This document shows positions 63,351 through 64,000 of a DNA stretch of 64,000 nucleotides, piece after piece. Under the pieces are notes generated by a model. That model ran no database searches. It saw nothing but the letters and a program-made list of their open reading frames with translations, and was not told the origin of the DNA. Every line of letters begins with the position of its first letter. Position 1 is the stretch's first letter. Source of the stretch: Scylla paramamosain (lineage: Eukaryota; Arthropoda; Malacostraca; Decapoda; Portunidae). The translations under genes and the position numbers were made by a program. The stretch lies in contig NC_087197.1 in assembly GCF_035594125.1 (NCBI RefSeq), positions 6,535,352-6,599,351 on the forward strand, written 5' to 3'.

Positions 63351-64000
63351 ATGAAGACGTCAGGAAAAAGTGGAGTGCCATGGACAGTAACTATGGCTTT
63401 ACTGCTGCTAATAACTGCAAGTTTTGTGATGGTAACAGCCGCTGCAAACGTAAACATACGGTACGACAGTGTCTCCCTCCTTGCACTACGCCCTCCAGTA
63501 GGCGAGCCTCTACCCAGACACCTCATCGACAGCGTAAAACTACTTCAAGATTTACAAGTAAGCAGTGATATAAGAGAAGAACGAGGAGATGTACCGGGTC
63601 GGCGACAACGGAAACGAGCAAGGGGACGACGAAGTGGTGTGAGGGTCAGATTCAGGCGACGTGGCATACGTACACCGCTGCCAGCCCTTACATTTGGTAA
63701 TGCTCGCTCCCTCAGAAACAAGATTGATGAGCTCTCTGCGAACTGCAAGTACATACATGAATACAGAGATAGTGCTATCATTGCCCTGACTGAAACGTGG
63801 CTGCAAGAGAGAGACGTGGACGGGACTTACAACCTTGATGGATTCGTGTTAATAAGGTCCGATAGGGTAGGTGTCAACAAGGAGAAAGGTGGGGGAGTCG
63901 CTGTATATGTTAATGAAAATTGGTGCTCACAAGTGAATATTAATGAAAAATACTGTGATAATGACATAGAATACCTTGTAGTATCCTGTCGTCCTTTCTA
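63351..64000 (+). CDS. L2-like LINE ORF, 5' part (runs off the window)
   Basis: Open frame of 216 codons from ATG at 63,351 to the window end, with no stop. Residues about 11-32 (WTVTMALLLLITASFVMVTA and onward) are hydrophobic and resemble a membrane or signal segment. Residues about 86-112 are Arg-rich. From about residue 115 comes the APE endonuclease start: LPALTFGNARSLRNKIDELS, IIALTETWLQERD (catalytic Glu), GGGVAVYVNENW and DIEYLVVSCRPF. These match the LINE-C endonuclease at 26,128-26,670 closely, so it is a related or the same family. The chosen ATG is the first in frame after an in-frame break. The rest of the element would follow outside the window. Confidence 0.85.
   Translation, partial: MKTSGKSGVPWTVTMALLLLITASFVMVTAAANVNIRYDSVSLLALRPPVGEPLPRHLIDSVKLLQDLQVSSDIREERGDVPGRRQRKRARGRRSGVRVRFRRRGIRTPLPALTFGNARSLRNKIDELSANCKYIHEYRDSAIIALTETWLQERDVDGTYNLDGFVLIRSDRVGVNKEKGGGVAVYVNENWCSQVNINEKYCDNDIEYLVVSCRPF

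Overview
This window looks like repeat-rich eukaryotic DNA from an arthropod, most likely a decapod crustacean (an inference). The grounds are pentameric TTAGG/CCTAA telomere-type repeats, very dense dinucleotide and TAG/AGC microsatellites, several families of APE-type LINEs, and Ty3/gypsy and BEL/Pao retrotransposons. No bacterial gene organisation is present, and I recognised no RNA gene or CRISPR array.

Layout. 1-11.3 kb holds three decayed Ty3/gypsy elements on the + strand; the second is split by a reverse-oriented LINE (called LINE-A here). 12.1-18.3 kb is a BEL/Pao element on the + strand, broken by a LINE-A copy, a CR1-like LINE (LINE-B) and a LINE-A insertion rearranged by 5' inversion (18.3-20.5 kb). 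22.8-28.5 kb is a second BEL/Pao copy of the same family on the - strand, carrying an L2-like LINE (LINE-C) with a 642-codon uninterrupted reverse-transcriptase ORF. 29.9-33.0 kb is a GC-richer LINE (LINE-D). 33.6-35.6 kb is a LINE-A copy with an intact 535-codon RT ORF. 38.4-38.9 kb is a large palindrome with head-to-head telomeric repeats at its centre. 39.2-45.3 kb is a mixture of LINE-A, LINE-B and long TAG/AGC microsatellites. 51.3-54.6 kb is the most complete LINE-A copy. 57-62.5 kb is rich in minisatellites and microsatellites, including a tandem array derived from the 3' end of a LINE. The window ends inside the open 5' part of an L2-like LINE (63,351 onward).

Host gene. The only convincing non-transposon gene is an alpha-1,3-fucosyltransferase-like (GT10) gene on the - strand. 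Two exons (46,774 to about 46,944, and 45,441-45,569) are joined by a GT-AG intron with matching phase. The second exon has a TGA where the family has a conserved Trp, so this copy is a pseudogene, a variant allele, or carries a base error. No other exons were found.

Most of the window is therefore nested retrotransposon debris and simple repeats. LINE-A to LINE-D are labels used only in this annotation.
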